A DNA stretch of 64,000 nt from positions 598,297-662,296 of the forward strand of contig NZ_CP007203.1 of NCBI RefSeq assembly GCF_000340565.2, given 5' to 3'. The notes beneath the pieces were generated by a model, which saw nothing but the letters and a program-made list of their open reading frames with translations, did not search any database and was not told where the DNA came from. This document shows, one piece after another, positions 9,234-17,515 of this stretch. Numbering within the stretch: the stretch's first letter is position 1; every line of letters begins with the position of its first letter. The translations under genes and the position numbers were made by a program. The stretch is from Nodularia spumigena CCY9414. GTDB lineage: Bacteria; Cyanobacteriota; Cyanobacteriia; Cyanobacteriales; Nostocaceae.

Positions 9234-11153
9234 ATGGAAGCATCTTTTGAAATAACCCTACAGATGGTGAGCGTAGTTGTTGCAGGCATTACCGCCCAGG
9301 TGCTGGCTGCATACTTTCGCTTACCTAGTATTGTCTTGTTATTGCTACTAGGCATTCTCCTTGGCTCCGATGGGCTGGGCGTGCTGCATCCTCATGTCCT
9401 CGGAACTGGACTAGAAGTGATTGTGGCCCTAGCAACGGCAATAATTTTATTTGAAGGCGGACTCAACCTGGATGTACAGGAGTTGGGCAGAGTTTCAGTT
9501 AGCCTACAATTGCTAGTCACCCTGGGAACACTGATCACCTTAATTGGTGGTAGTATGGCAGCCCACTGGCTGGGCGAATTCCCTTGGAATATAGCTTTTC
9601 TCTACGGCTCCATCATTGTAGTCACAGGGCCAACTGTCATCAGCCCCCTGCTTAAACAAATCAATGTAGATCGTCAAGTAGCAACGATCTTAGAAGGAGA
9701 AGGAGTTTTAATCGACCCAGTAGGAGCTATTCTGGCCTTCGTTGTCCTAGACACGATTATGAACGGCGATGCTGACCCCATCAATGCCATTATCGGTTTA
9801 GTGATGCGTCTGGGAATTGGGGCGGCAATTGGTGGCGCTGGCGGCTACTTGATGAGCTTAATTTTCAAGCGCGCAAATTTTCTCTCGCCAGAGTTAAAAA
9901 ACTTGGTGGTACTGGCGATTCTTTGGGGTCTGTTTACTGTGGCGCAGATGATTCGTAGTGAATCGGGAGTCATGACTACAGTTATTGCTGGGGCGGTATT
10001 TGCTAACTCCTCAGTCCCAGAAGAGCGTTCATTGCGAAGCTTTAAAGGTCAGCTAACAATTCTCAGCGTCTCGGTGCTATTCATTCTCCTAGCGGCTGAC
10101 CTTTCCATTGCGAGTGTGTTTGCCTTGGGTTGGGGCAGTGTCTTTACTGTTTTGGTACTGATGTTCGTGGTTCGTCCGATCAACATTCTCTGCTGTACTT
10201 GGAACAGTAACCTGAATTGGCGGCAGAAACTCTTTTTAAGCTGGGTAGCTCCCAGGGGAATTGTCTCGGCTTCGGTGGCTTCTTTATTTGCCATTTCGTT
10301 GACACAGCGCGGTATTAACGGTGGTGATGCCATCAAAGCTCTCGTATTCTTGACAATTATCATGACGGTGGTTTGTCAAGGGTTAACGGCGGGAACCATT
10401 GCTAAATGGCTACGAATCACCTCCAAGGATGCCACTGGGGCAGTGATTGTGGGTTGTAATCCCTTGAGTTTGTTGATTGCCCGTTTCTTTCAAGAACGGG
10501 GAGAAGCAGTGGTGATGATTGATACAGACCCGGAACGTTGTGCAAAAGCAGCAGAACAAGATGTGCGGGTGATTTCTAGCAGCGCCCTGGATGTTTCGGT
10601 TTTGGAAGAAGCTGGACTGGCTTCTATGGGAACTTTCTTGGCGATGACGAATAACGGTGAGGTGAATTTTGTTTTGGCTCAACGGGCGGCTGAAGAATTT
10701 AGTCCGCCGCGTGTGTTGGCAGTTTTTCCCCGGAAACCCCAACCTAATTCCAGCCCTAGTCACAAAGTTAGCCAAGCTTTCGCGACTGAGTTAGTGATTA
10801 AGACTTGGAATGAATATTTAAATGATGGCAGAGTGAAGCTGGGGACAACTACACTCAATGATTCCGAATTTACTAAACAACAAGAACGCATCCAAGAAAA
10901 AATTAAGACTGGAGATTTGATTCCGTTGTTGGTAGAACGAGAAGACCGTTTACAGGTGATGCCAGCTAGTCAAGAATGGTTAGTAGGCGATCGCATTATC
11001 TATCTCTTGCATGACCCTAGACCTAACTTATTAAAGCGTTTATCCGGTGGTAGCCAATCAACTCGCCTGTCTCTAGAAACTTTACCAGAGGTGGAAGAAC
11101 TACCATTGGAGAAATTATCTCAACTTTTTAGCGGTGATGCTCCTAAGAAGTAA
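9234..11153 (+). CDS. CPA1-type Na+/H+ antiporter with C-terminal TrkA-N/TrkA-C domains
   Basis: The first 390 residues form about a dozen membrane helices of the Na_H_Exchanger family, including FEGGLNLDVQEL and the conserved EGEGVLIDPVGAI segment with the acidic ion-binding residues. A cytosolic part then holds a RCK/TrkA-N Rossmann-like domain (about 398-520) and a TrkA-C region (about 530-610). It would exchange cytosolic Na+ or K+ for protons at the plasma membrane. The dinucleotide loop is degenerate (VGCNPLS rather than GxGxxG), so nucleotide regulation may be altered. ATG at 9234 gives 639 aa. Its stop overlaps the stop of the convergent cytochrome gene by 11 bases. Confidence 0.93.
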   Translation: MEASFEITLQMVSVVVAGITAQVLAAYFRLPSIVLLLLLGILLGSDGLGVLHPHVLGTGLEVIVALATAIILFEGGLNLDVQELGRVSVSLQLLVTLGTLITLIGGSMAAHWLGEFPWNIAFLYGSIIVVTGPTVISPLLKQINVDRQVATILEGEGVLIDPVGAILAFVVLDTIMNGDADPINAIIGLVMRLGIGAAIGGAGGYLMSLIFKRANFLSPELKNLVVLAILWGLFTVAQMIRSESGVMTTVIAGAVFANSSVPEERSLRSFKGQLTILSVSVLFILLAADLSIASVFALGWGSVFTVLVLMFVVRPINILCCTWNSNLNWRQKLFLSWVAPRGIVSASVASLFAISLTQRGINGGDAIKALVFLTIIMTVVCQGLTAGTIAKWLRITSKDATGAVIVGCNPLSLLIARFFQERGEAVVMIDTDPERCAKAAEQDVRVISSSALDVSVLEEAGLASMGTFLAMTNNGEVNFVLAQRAAEEFSPPRVLAVFPRKPQPNSSPSHKVSQAFATELVIKTWNEYLNDGRVKLGTTTLNDSEFTKQQERIQEKIKTGDLIPLLVEREDRLQVMPASQEWLVGDRIIYLLHDPRPNLLKRLSGGSQSTRLSLETLPEVEELPLEKLSQLFSGDAPKK

Positions 11154-11751
11154 ATGCTCTGACCTTGTACATTTGCTGTTCTTGCCAAATGAGGGCAGAT
11201 AAATGTACGAAAGCCAAAATAATAGCAGCAAGCGTGAGAATATAGCTGTGGATAGTATTAAGGTGTGCAACAGTGACTGTGCTAATGGCTCCACCTCCTG
11301 TGAGGATGTCTCGTAGTTGCCCACCGATAAAAGGAATGGCTTCGATGGTTCCTAGCTCAATGCTAAAACGCCAGTAGCCTTCTTGAGTCCAGTCTAAAAG
11401 CATTGCCGTCCAATCTAGACCAATCACGCTTAAAGTTAAGAAAATCCCACTAATCCAAGCAGTCAGCCAACTTTTGCGAAATTGCCTCCCTAAAAACATC
11501 ACCACAATTTGCACTAACGCGACCACGATGACTGCATTCCCAGCTAAATCATGCGCTCTGCGGAATAACCACCCGTAGGGGATTTCTGTATTAATCGTTT
11601 TCAAAGATGCATACGCACCGCCTGCTGTGGGTTCGTAGTAAAAAGAAAGCAAAATTCCCGTGGTGATGTAAATCAAGCACAGGCTGAGAATCGCCACGGC
11701 TAAAATCGTCGCCAGTCGCCGGAAAATTCTATCGAACTGGGTACTGTTCAT
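11143..11751 (-). CDS. Cytochrome b6 (PetB N-domain) paralogue
   Basis: The 202-aa protein has four membrane helices and the cytochrome b6 landmarks: FYYEPTAGGAYASL, IPYGWLFRRAHDLAG, and the helix D pair His168/His183. Relative to PetB, the first helix-B ligand is kept (His67) but the second, 14 residues on, is Gln81, and the Cys that anchors heme c-n in PetB is Ile here. It probably binds one heme b at full strength and may lack or bind the other differently. It is therefore not the core photosynthetic PetB but a divergent paralogue, perhaps in an alternative electron-transfer route. It is monocistronic, convergent with the antiporter gene. Confidence 0.85.
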   Translation of the reverse strand: MNSTQFDRIFRRLATILAVAILSLCLIYITTGILLSFYYEPTAGGAYASLKTINTEIPYGWLFRRAHDLAGNAVIVVALVQIVVMFLGRQFRKSWLTAWISGIFLTLSVIGLDWTAMLLDWTQEGYWRFSIELGTIEAIPFIGGQLRDILTGGGAISTVTVAHLNTIHSYILTLAAIILAFVHLSALIWQEQQMYKVRAFTS

Positions 11752-11850
11752 GGTGTCCCCTTGCTGTTCTTAGCTAAATATGTATTTCTATTACAATTTT
11801 AGTTAAGAAAAATGAAATTATTTTGCATTTATTAAAAAAAGTAAATTTTC

Positions 11851-12543
11851 CTAAAGTAAATACTGCACCCAAGATTTTAAAGGTTCTGGGGAGCCATACC
11901 AAATTCCAGGGCTTCTGGGAGAATGTTGGACACCGGGAATTACCAGATTTTCCGCGCCTTCTAGATGAGCCGCCGCAATGGGGGTGATACCATCTCCCCA
12001 GGTGTTACCTTGACCACAGGTTTGTTGATAACTGTTGTAAGCTAACCAGCCACCGGGTCTTCTTTGACCAAAGATAGTTTTCCCGGCTACACAAATGTAA
12101 CGAACACTTTTATAAAAAGCGCCGGGGTAGTTCTGAGTCACAAAATCCAAATTTCGCCGTGTCCAACGTTCTTGGCTAATGTGGGGTGTACCGAGGGTGA
12201 TCAAACTAGCAACTAAAGAATGAGCTTTCCAGCAGCAGGATGTCACCTGACCGGGTGCTAAATAAGGCTGGTCTCCCAGATAAATGCGGGAAACCCAACC
12301 TCCGGCGGAGTGACCAATTAAATTTACTTGAGCCGCGTTATGTTTGTGCAACATCTGTTGTACTGTGCGGTCGAGTTGCTGCACAATGGGTGTGACAGGT
12401 CTGCCAATGGTAGGTAACCAGTCACGCCGCCGCAGTGGTACTGTGGCCGTGGGTATATCCAACTGCAATAAAGATTGTTCTAATTGACGGTAAGCGATCG
12501 CGCTTTCTAAATATCCAGGCACAATAATTGTGGGTAATGGCAT
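11851..12543 (-). CDS. Alpha/beta-hydrolase, lipase/PGAP1-like
   Basis: The 230-aa product begins MPLPTIIVPGYLES, a typical first strand with oxyanion region, and carries the nucleophile elbow GHSAGG. A late Asp (WGDGITPI) and His (GVQHSP) complete a plausible triad. It is likely an esterase, lipase or lipid-remodelling enzyme. I prefer ATG at 12543; the frame remains open to 12759 but those 72 residues are low-complexity and un-lipase-like. The same kind of gene is common in filamentous cyanobacteria without a known substrate. No signal peptide is visible. Confidence 0.82.
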   Translation of the reverse strand: MPLPTIIVPGYLESAIAYRQLEQSLLQLDIPTATVPLRRRDWLPTIGRPVTPIVQQLDRTVQQMLHKHNAAQVNLIGHSAGGWVSRIYLGDQPYLAPGQVTSCCWKAHSLVASLITLGTPHISQERWTRRNLDFVTQNYPGAFYKSVRYICVAGKTIFGQRRPGGWLAYNSYQQTCGQGNTWGDGITPIAAAHLEGAENLVIPGVQHSPRSPGIWYGSPEPLKSWVQYLL

Positions 12544-13108
12544 TTTTGGGGAATGTGGGTGAGAGAGAGTATTTTGTGAACACAGGCAAATTGGCATTTG
12601 TGGACTACCATTTTTCCCAATTGAAACTCCAGGTAAATAGCCAATTTGGCTACAGTGAGAAATGGGACTAATGTGGTAAAATTGAGCCAAACTATAATTT
12701 GTTTTAAAAGTACGCTTGATATTTGTTGGCAGAACGTAATTTATGCCAAACACGCCCAAATATTCGGCTAATCAAACAAGCAACTCCAACAAATATAGTT
12801 ATACACTTAGACTGATGCGAAGCCTACGGCGCGCGTAGCCATCTCTACCAGTGGCAACTACCCTAGATTCCAGTCTATATCCTGCATCTCCTCATAAAAA
12901 TTGCCATTCAAAAGTGATCATTTTCCAGTGCTTAGTTAACAAGAGAAACATTTTCTCATGGAAAAATTAACAACTTGAAAAAAGCCTATCCTGGCATTTT
13001 GAGTACCAGTATAGGAATTTATGATTTTGAGAAGGACGCATCTCTTGTAATTAAGATAAAATTGCTTTGCTAGTCAACCGCAACCGAGCCGAGTGAACGA
13101 TAACAGCT
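12544..13108. other. Intergenic region with a dispersed palindrome
   Basis: No gene beyond the possible N-terminal extension of the lipase frame. At 12811-12846 a GCGAAGCCTACGGCGCGCGTAG palindrome of the type dispersed through Nostoc genomes occurs. An imperfect stem (CCTATCCTGG / CCAGTATAGG, about 12986-13016) lies upstream of the TonB-like gene. Confidence 0.5.
12811..12846. repeat. Dispersed GC-rich palindromic repeat
   Basis: The core CTACGGCGCGCGTAG is self-complementary. Related strings occur near 51488-51515 (GGCGTGGCGTAGCCAT) and 56450-56530 within this window. Confidence 0.6.
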
Positions 13109-14521
13109 ATGTCTTACGTCTCCCTGCTAAAAAATATACCGGACATCCTCAGCCAACCAACTGGGATAGCAGCAATAGCCTCTATTGGCATTCACGGTGC
13201 TATTGCGTTGATTGTGCCATTGATGCCTGTAGACTCTGAGCCATCTCAAGTCACAGCATCACCAAAATCAGTGGGTATCTTGGAATTAAGCCAAGCTGAT
13301 CAAAACCGTCTACCAGAAACTCCCAATACATCCCCATCCCAAGTTTCTCTGCAACCGGCACTGCCTCAACAACCACAACTTCTGCCGCCGAATCTGGATA
13401 CTCAGAGAAGTTTATTACCCCCCTTACCACCGCCTGTGTATAGGCAGTCTGTATTGCCGCCAAACATAACATCTAACTATTCTATTTATCCTAATCGCAC
13501 TGTTTCCTTGCCCCAAGGGCTGCCTATACCTGCACCTGCCGCGCGTAGGACTGCGATTGCCCCTGCGATTGTCCCTGAGCCTGAAGCGATCGCACCCAGA
13601 CAGGCAATTCGATTTGATCCCTCTGGATTCAATGCGGCTAATCATAGATTTGCCCCATCCACTCGCAGTTTTAATCAAAGCGAAGTCAGAGTGGCAACTC
13701 AAGCACTACCTGTAGACAGATTGCCAAAAGTAACTCCGTCTCAATTACCTAGTGACTTACCAAATACGCCACCCACTACCACCACAACAAATACCACTGC
13801 ACGAACTCCACGGACTGGTAATGATGCGGCTAAAACTAATGCCAACCAAGAGCTAATAGCGCGCCTCCAACCAACTCCACAAGCTCAAGACAAATTAGTC
13901 TTGGCAAATCAAAGTATTCCCAAATGGCAGCCAGGATCTGCCCCCAAAACACCTGAGTTGCCTTTGCAGAGAGTCAATGAGCCACAGGGACTCATCGCCC
14001 TAAACTCATACGAAGCCGTGAGAAAAGAAATTCAGCAAGCATACCCCAATTCAGTAGAAAAACCAGTTATCCGGGAAACGATTATTGCCAAGCAGCCGAA
14101 TGTTGAAGGCACAGTCTTGGGTGTCTTAGTGGTAGACCCTCAAGGCAGGGTTTTAGATATTAAATTCCAAGGGGAATCAGTCTCTACTGACTTGCAGTTA
14201 AAGGCAAGAGAATATTTTAATGCCAGGTCTCCTAAAGGAGGTGAGCAAATCAGCAGTTATCCATTTAGCCTCCGTTTCCAAAACAACGGCAACACTCCTG
14301 AGACTAATCAAGAGCAGACACCGGCGGCTAGTCTTAGACCATTACCACAACTGCGAATTACAAATGAGCAGTCAGCACCCGCATCGGTGGTTATTCCCCA
14401 GCCATCGACTACACCCGAAGCCAATAACAATTCACTGTCTTCTACTTTAGAATCTGGTCAAAAACTCATACAACAGTTACGCCAAGTGCGCGAGGAAAGA
14501 AAAGACTCTAGTCCACAGTAG
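13109..14521 (+). CDS. TonB-like energy transducer / proline-rich periplasm-spanning protein
   Basis: The 470-aa protein has one N-terminal membrane segment (AIASIGIHGAIALIVPL, about residues 19-38), a long Pro/Gln/Thr-rich periplasmic linker, and a C-terminal globular region around 330-395 (GTVLGVLVVDPQGRVLDIKF ... LKAREYFNARSP) that resembles the TonB C-terminal fold. It may couple inner-membrane energy to outer-membrane receptors, or structurally span the periplasm. No ExbB/ExbD genes lie nearby. The ATG at 13109 immediately precedes the membrane segment. The tail beyond 400 is again low complexity. Function is inferred from architecture only. Confidence 0.7.
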   Translation: MSYVSLLKNIPDILSQPTGIAAIASIGIHGAIALIVPLMPVDSEPSQVTASPKSVGILELSQADQNRLPETPNTSPSQVSLQPALPQQPQLLPPNLDTQRSLLPPLPPPVYRQSVLPPNITSNYSIYPNRTVSLPQGLPIPAPAARRTAIAPAIVPEPEAIAPRQAIRFDPSGFNAANHRFAPSTRSFNQSEVRVATQALPVDRLPKVTPSQLPSDLPNTPPTTTTTNTTARTPRTGNDAAKTNANQELIARLQPTPQAQDKLVLANQSIPKWQPGSAPKTPELPLQRVNEPQGLIALNSYEAVRKEIQQAYPNSVEKPVIRETIIAKQPNVEGTVLGVLVVDPQGRVLDIKFQGESVSTDLQLKAREYFNARSPKGGEQISSYPFSLRFQNNGNTPETNQEQTPAASLRPLPQLRITNEQSAPASVVIPQPSTTPEANNNSLSSTLESGQKLIQQLRQVREERKDSSPQ

Positions 14522-14654
14522 TGGGGAGTGGGAAGAGGCAGAGGGGCAGGGTGCAGGGGGCAGGGGAGAAGAGGAAAGGTTGTTAAGTAACCGGAAGTTT
14601 AAAGAAATTTCTAACTTCCCCTTGCGCCCTGCACCCCGCTCCCCAGACTGGTTT
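14522..14654. repeat. STRR array and dispersed repeat, copy 2 (14563-14621)
   Basis: GCAGGG-rich heptamers are followed by the inverted copy of the repeat at 2886-2944. The spacer separates two convergent genes. Confidence 0.65.
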
Positions 14655-16049
14655 TCAACTTTCTCCCCCAACTACCACATCCCGAATCCTGAGACTCGGA
14701 CCACCACAACCAACAGCTAAACCGTTCTGTCCACTTTTACCGCAGCCACCAGACTCATCCCAATAAAAGTCATCGCCAATGGCTTCAATATCGGCTAGGG
14801 TTTGGAAAGCATTCCCCGAAAGTGTGACATCCCTTACAGGTTCGGCTATTTTACCGTTTCTAATCATCCAGGCTTCCCCAGCACTAAAGGTGAACATTTC
14901 CCCGTTTGTCATACCACCTAACCAGTTACGGGCATATACACCTGATTTTATATCGCTGAATAAGTCGGTAACTGGTGTTTTACCTCGTTGAATCCAGGTA
15001 TTTGTCATCCGCACAATGGGGTTAAAGTGATAATTCAGACAACGTGCATTACCAGTAGGGGCTTCTTCTAATTTACCTGCGGTTTCACGAGAATGTAAAC
15101 GTCCTACTAAAATGCCATCTTTAATTAGTTGGGTAGTAGTACTGGGTGTTCCTTCATCGTCGTAAAAATAGCTACCACGATGACCTTCTGGGGCAGCACC
15201 ATCAAAAATTTGTAGTTCTTCTGTGCCGAACCGCCGGCCAATGGTCATGACTTCCAATAAGTCTGGGTTTTCGTAAGCCATATCAGCTTCGGAAAGGTGT
15301 CCAAAGGCTTCATGAACAAATAAACCCGTGAGAATGGGGTCAATTACTACTGTGTAAGTATTGCCTTTGACTGTTGGTATAGTTAAGGCTGCGATCGCTC
15401 TTTGGGCGGCACCTTTAACTTGTTCATCCAAAGCTGTTAAATCTTCGTAAGCTGTGCGAGAACCTGTAGTTTCCTTACCTGTTTGCACAGTTTCGCCGTT
15501 TCTGGCGGTGGCGGCAAAACGCATTTCCATATCTACCCAAGATTGCTGAATTAAAGTTCCTTCTGAGGTAGCAATAATTACTTTTTGAGCGCTGTCATTG
15601 TAGCGGACTGAGGTGGTGGTGATGCGGGGATCAACGCTTTTTAATATATCAGTATAGCGATCGCACAATTCTTTTTTCTGCCCAACCGGAATTTTGCGGG
15701 GATCAGTGCCTGTGAGGGGTAATTGGCATATTGCTTGTACTGGGTCAATGGGTGCTAGTATGGTTTTTTCATCACCTACCATTCTAGCTGCGGCGATCGC
15801 CTCTTCAATCCTTTCTTTAATGGTCGCTAGTTGGTTAAAACTACTGAATCCCCAGCCACCTTTATAACACGCTCGAATATGTCCACCAATGGCAATGCCC
15901 TCACTCAGGGTTTCTACTTGGTCGCCACGTAATAAAATATCTGTTCCTTCGGATTGTTCGAGGCGGATGACTAGGTAATCTACACGGGGTGAGTAGCGGC
16001 TGATGAGGTCGGAAAGGATGTTTTGGGTGTCGGTGAGGGTGGTTGGCAT
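14655..16049 (-). CDS. tldD: TldD-family metalloprotease subunit
   Basis: The 464-aa protein has the TldD signature HExxxH (His246, Glu247, His251 in VHEAFGHLSEAD), which binds zinc in the TldD/TldE heterodimer, and the late glycine/cysteine-rich GCGKSGQNGLAVGCGG segment. In bacteria the complex degrades unfolded peptides and matures peptide antibiotics such as microcins; in cyanobacteria the substrates are unknown. Length is close to the family norm of about 480. No TldE/PmbA partner lies in this window. The gene follows the photolyase-like pair on the same strand, separated by an 87-base repeat array. Confidence 0.93.
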   Translation of the reverse strand: MPTTLTDTQNILSDLISRYSPRVDYLVIRLEQSEGTDILLRGDQVETLSEGIAIGGHIRACYKGGWGFSSFNQLATIKERIEEAIAAARMVGDEKTILAPIDPVQAICQLPLTGTDPRKIPVGQKKELCDRYTDILKSVDPRITTTSVRYNDSAQKVIIATSEGTLIQQSWVDMEMRFAATARNGETVQTGKETTGSRTAYEDLTALDEQVKGAAQRAIAALTIPTVKGNTYTVVIDPILTGLFVHEAFGHLSEADMAYENPDLLEVMTIGRRFGTEELQIFDGAAPEGHRGSYFYDDEGTPSTTTQLIKDGILVGRLHSRETAGKLEEAPTGNARCLNYHFNPIVRMTNTWIQRGKTPVTDLFSDIKSGVYARNWLGGMTNGEMFTFSAGEAWMIRNGKIAEPVRDVTLSGNAFQTLADIEAIGDDFYWDESGGCGKSGQNGLAVGCGGPSLRIRDVVVGGES

Positions 16050-16051
16050 TT

Positions 16052-16134
16052 GGGGGATTAAGAGGCAGAGGAGCAGGGGAGCAGGGAGCAGGGGGGATTA
16101 AGAGGCAGGGGAGCAGGGAGCAGGGAGCAGGGGG
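16052..16134. repeat. STRR array, GCAGGGA heptamers in two block copies
   Basis: Two approximately 40-base blocks, each beginning GGGGGATTAAGAGGCAG and ending in GAGCAGGGAGCAGGG, sit back to back between the photolyase-like pair and tldD. This looks like tandem amplification of a repeat in an operon spacer. Confidence 0.8.
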
Positions 16135-16136
16135 AG

Positions 16137-16553
16137 TTAGGTGAGGAGGTGTTTTTCGGCTATTTTCCAATAGCGGGAGAATCTTTTGAGGTCTATGTAA
16201 CCTTCGTATTCAAAGAATGGTTCTGTTTCCCAGGTTTCTAGGGGTAAGGTTTTTTCTATTTGGTCGCAAATGTGATTAAATCTGGGACTGGGGCTGGTGG
16301 ATGTTACTATTAAATCGGCATGGTTTTCTTGGGCAAATTTTAAGATTTCTTGGGCTACTTTACCACGGCGAATGATCACGGGTAGTTCTAATAAGCATTC
16401 ATAGATAAATGTGATGCGTTTGAGGCTTAGTTGCGATTCTTCAATTAATTCCTCGTCCCATACCCAGATGGCTGGGGCTTTGGGGTATTCTTGTAAGGCG
16501 GGGTTGTAGGGACTCAGGGAGTCTCCATGTACCCAAACGATTGGTTTACTCAT
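16137..16553 (-). CDS. Photolyase/cryptochrome N-terminal alpha/beta-like protein (separate polypeptide)
   Basis: The 138-aa protein starts MSKPIVWVHGDSLSP, then VWVWDEELIEE, and later CLLELPVIIRRGKVAQEILKF and ADLIVTSTSPSP. This order mimics the Rossmann-like antenna domain of DNA photolyases, where IVWVHGDSLSP corresponds to the usual first beta strand. It overlaps the upstream FAD-binding gene by an ATGA, so it is translationally coupled to it. Together they look like a photolyase/cryptochrome split into two chains, with the C-terminal part encoded first. Whether a chromophore is bound is not visible. Confidence 0.72.
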   Translation of the reverse strand: MSKPIVWVHGDSLSPYNPALQEYPKAPAIWVWDEELIEESQLSLKRITFIYECLLELPVIIRRGKVAQEILKFAQENHADLIVTSTSPSPRFNHICDQIEKTLPLETWETEPFFEYEGYIDLKRFSRYWKIAEKHLLT

Positions 16554-17392
16554 TTTTTACCTTTTTTGCCTCTTTGCCAACTTTGACTATTGGGTTTTTT
16601 GATAAATTCTCCTTGGGGAAATAGTCGTTGTTCTAATTCTTCGTAGCTACCTTCAAAGTCACAATGGCCGTAAAGGGGACATTGGCGACAATAAACTCCT
16701 TTGGTATAGCGTTCTAGGTTCTCACGATTGAAAAAATAAGGTTTATGACTAAAAGTGCTGGCTACCCACTGCCATGACATATTATTACTGGCAGGGTCGC
16801 CATCTAGCAGGTGTTCTAGAAACCATTTGGCTCCGGCTTGCCAACGAATGCGCCGCCAATGGACAATGTAAGCGGCTAACCACATCCGCATATGGTTGTG
16901 TAAATAGCCAGTTGAGCGTAATTCTTGGCTAAAGCTATCAATACAAACCATTCCTGTAGTCCCTGCGGTGATATCGGCTGGTAGTTGGTCAGCGTAATCT
17001 TTTGGACTGTACCCAGTTTTATATTCTTCTTGATCTTCCCAGATGCGATCGCCTAATTTAACATATAATCTCTGCCAATAGTCACGCCAGCCTAATTCAT
17101 TAATCAATTTACTAGCATCATTAGGGTCTTGTACTTTTTCCAGCACATCATCCCGAACTTCCCGCAAGCTTAAAACCCCATAACGAATATAGGGCGAAAG
17201 TCTGGTTACAGCGCCAGTTAAAGAATTACGTGTTTTTGCGTAATCCACAGGATTAACTTTTTGCAGTGCTTTCTCAGCCGCTTTACGTCCTCCCACAGTT
17301 TCACTAATATAATCATCACGTTCTACCGCATTGGGGAATTGTTCCCGCAGGTAGGCTATTAACTCATCTCGGTTAGTAAAATCACGTCGCAT
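16550..17392 (-). CDS. Photolyase/cryptochrome-type FAD-binding protein (C-terminal domain only)
   Basis: The 280-aa protein corresponds to the all-helical FAD domain of photolyases: LSPYIRYGVLSLREV, INELGWRDYWQRLY, STGYLHNHMRMWLAAYIVHW and DGDPASNNMSWQWVAST are family signatures for FAD and lesion binding. The N-terminal antenna domain is absent; a candidate is encoded by the next gene. A Cys cluster (Cys235, Cys238, Cys244 in YCRQCPLYGHC) near the end could bind a metal or iron-sulfur cluster, with Cys150 as a possible fourth ligand; this is inference. It may repair DNA or sense blue light. Confidence 0.88.
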   Translation of the reverse strand: MRRDFTNRDELIAYLREQFPNAVERDDYISETVGGRKAAEKALQKVNPVDYAKTRNSLTGAVTRLSPYIRYGVLSLREVRDDVLEKVQDPNDASKLINELGWRDYWQRLYVKLGDRIWEDQEEYKTGYSPKDYADQLPADITAGTTGMVCIDSFSQELRSTGYLHNHMRMWLAAYIVHWRRIRWQAGAKWFLEHLLDGDPASNNMSWQWVASTFSHKPYFFNRENLERYTKGVYCRQCPLYGHCDFEGSYEELEQRLFPQGEFIKKPNSQSWQRGKKGKK

Positions 17393-17448
17393 ATTTTTTA
17401 ATTCGTAATTCGTAGTTGGTAACTTCTGATACTATTTATTTATTAATT

Positions 17449-17466
17449 AGCCCACGTAGGTGGGCT
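17449..17466. repeat. Short palindrome (AGCCCAC GTAG GTGGGCT)
   Basis: Seven-base arms enclose four bases. The surrounding string is related to one arm of the nested palindrome at 51415-51487 (AGTCCACGCAGGTGGACT), so it is probably a fragment of the same dispersed family. It could also help terminate the Rieske gene's antisense side. Confidence 0.6.
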
Positions 17467-17515
17467 TTGTCTGTATAGCCCCAGAATTCTATTCTGAGGG
17501 TAGAATATAGCTTAA

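Noticed and set aside
11851-12759. 302-codon version of the lipase frame
   Set aside because: The first 72 residues are unlike the family and ATG 12543 begins exactly at the conserved strand.
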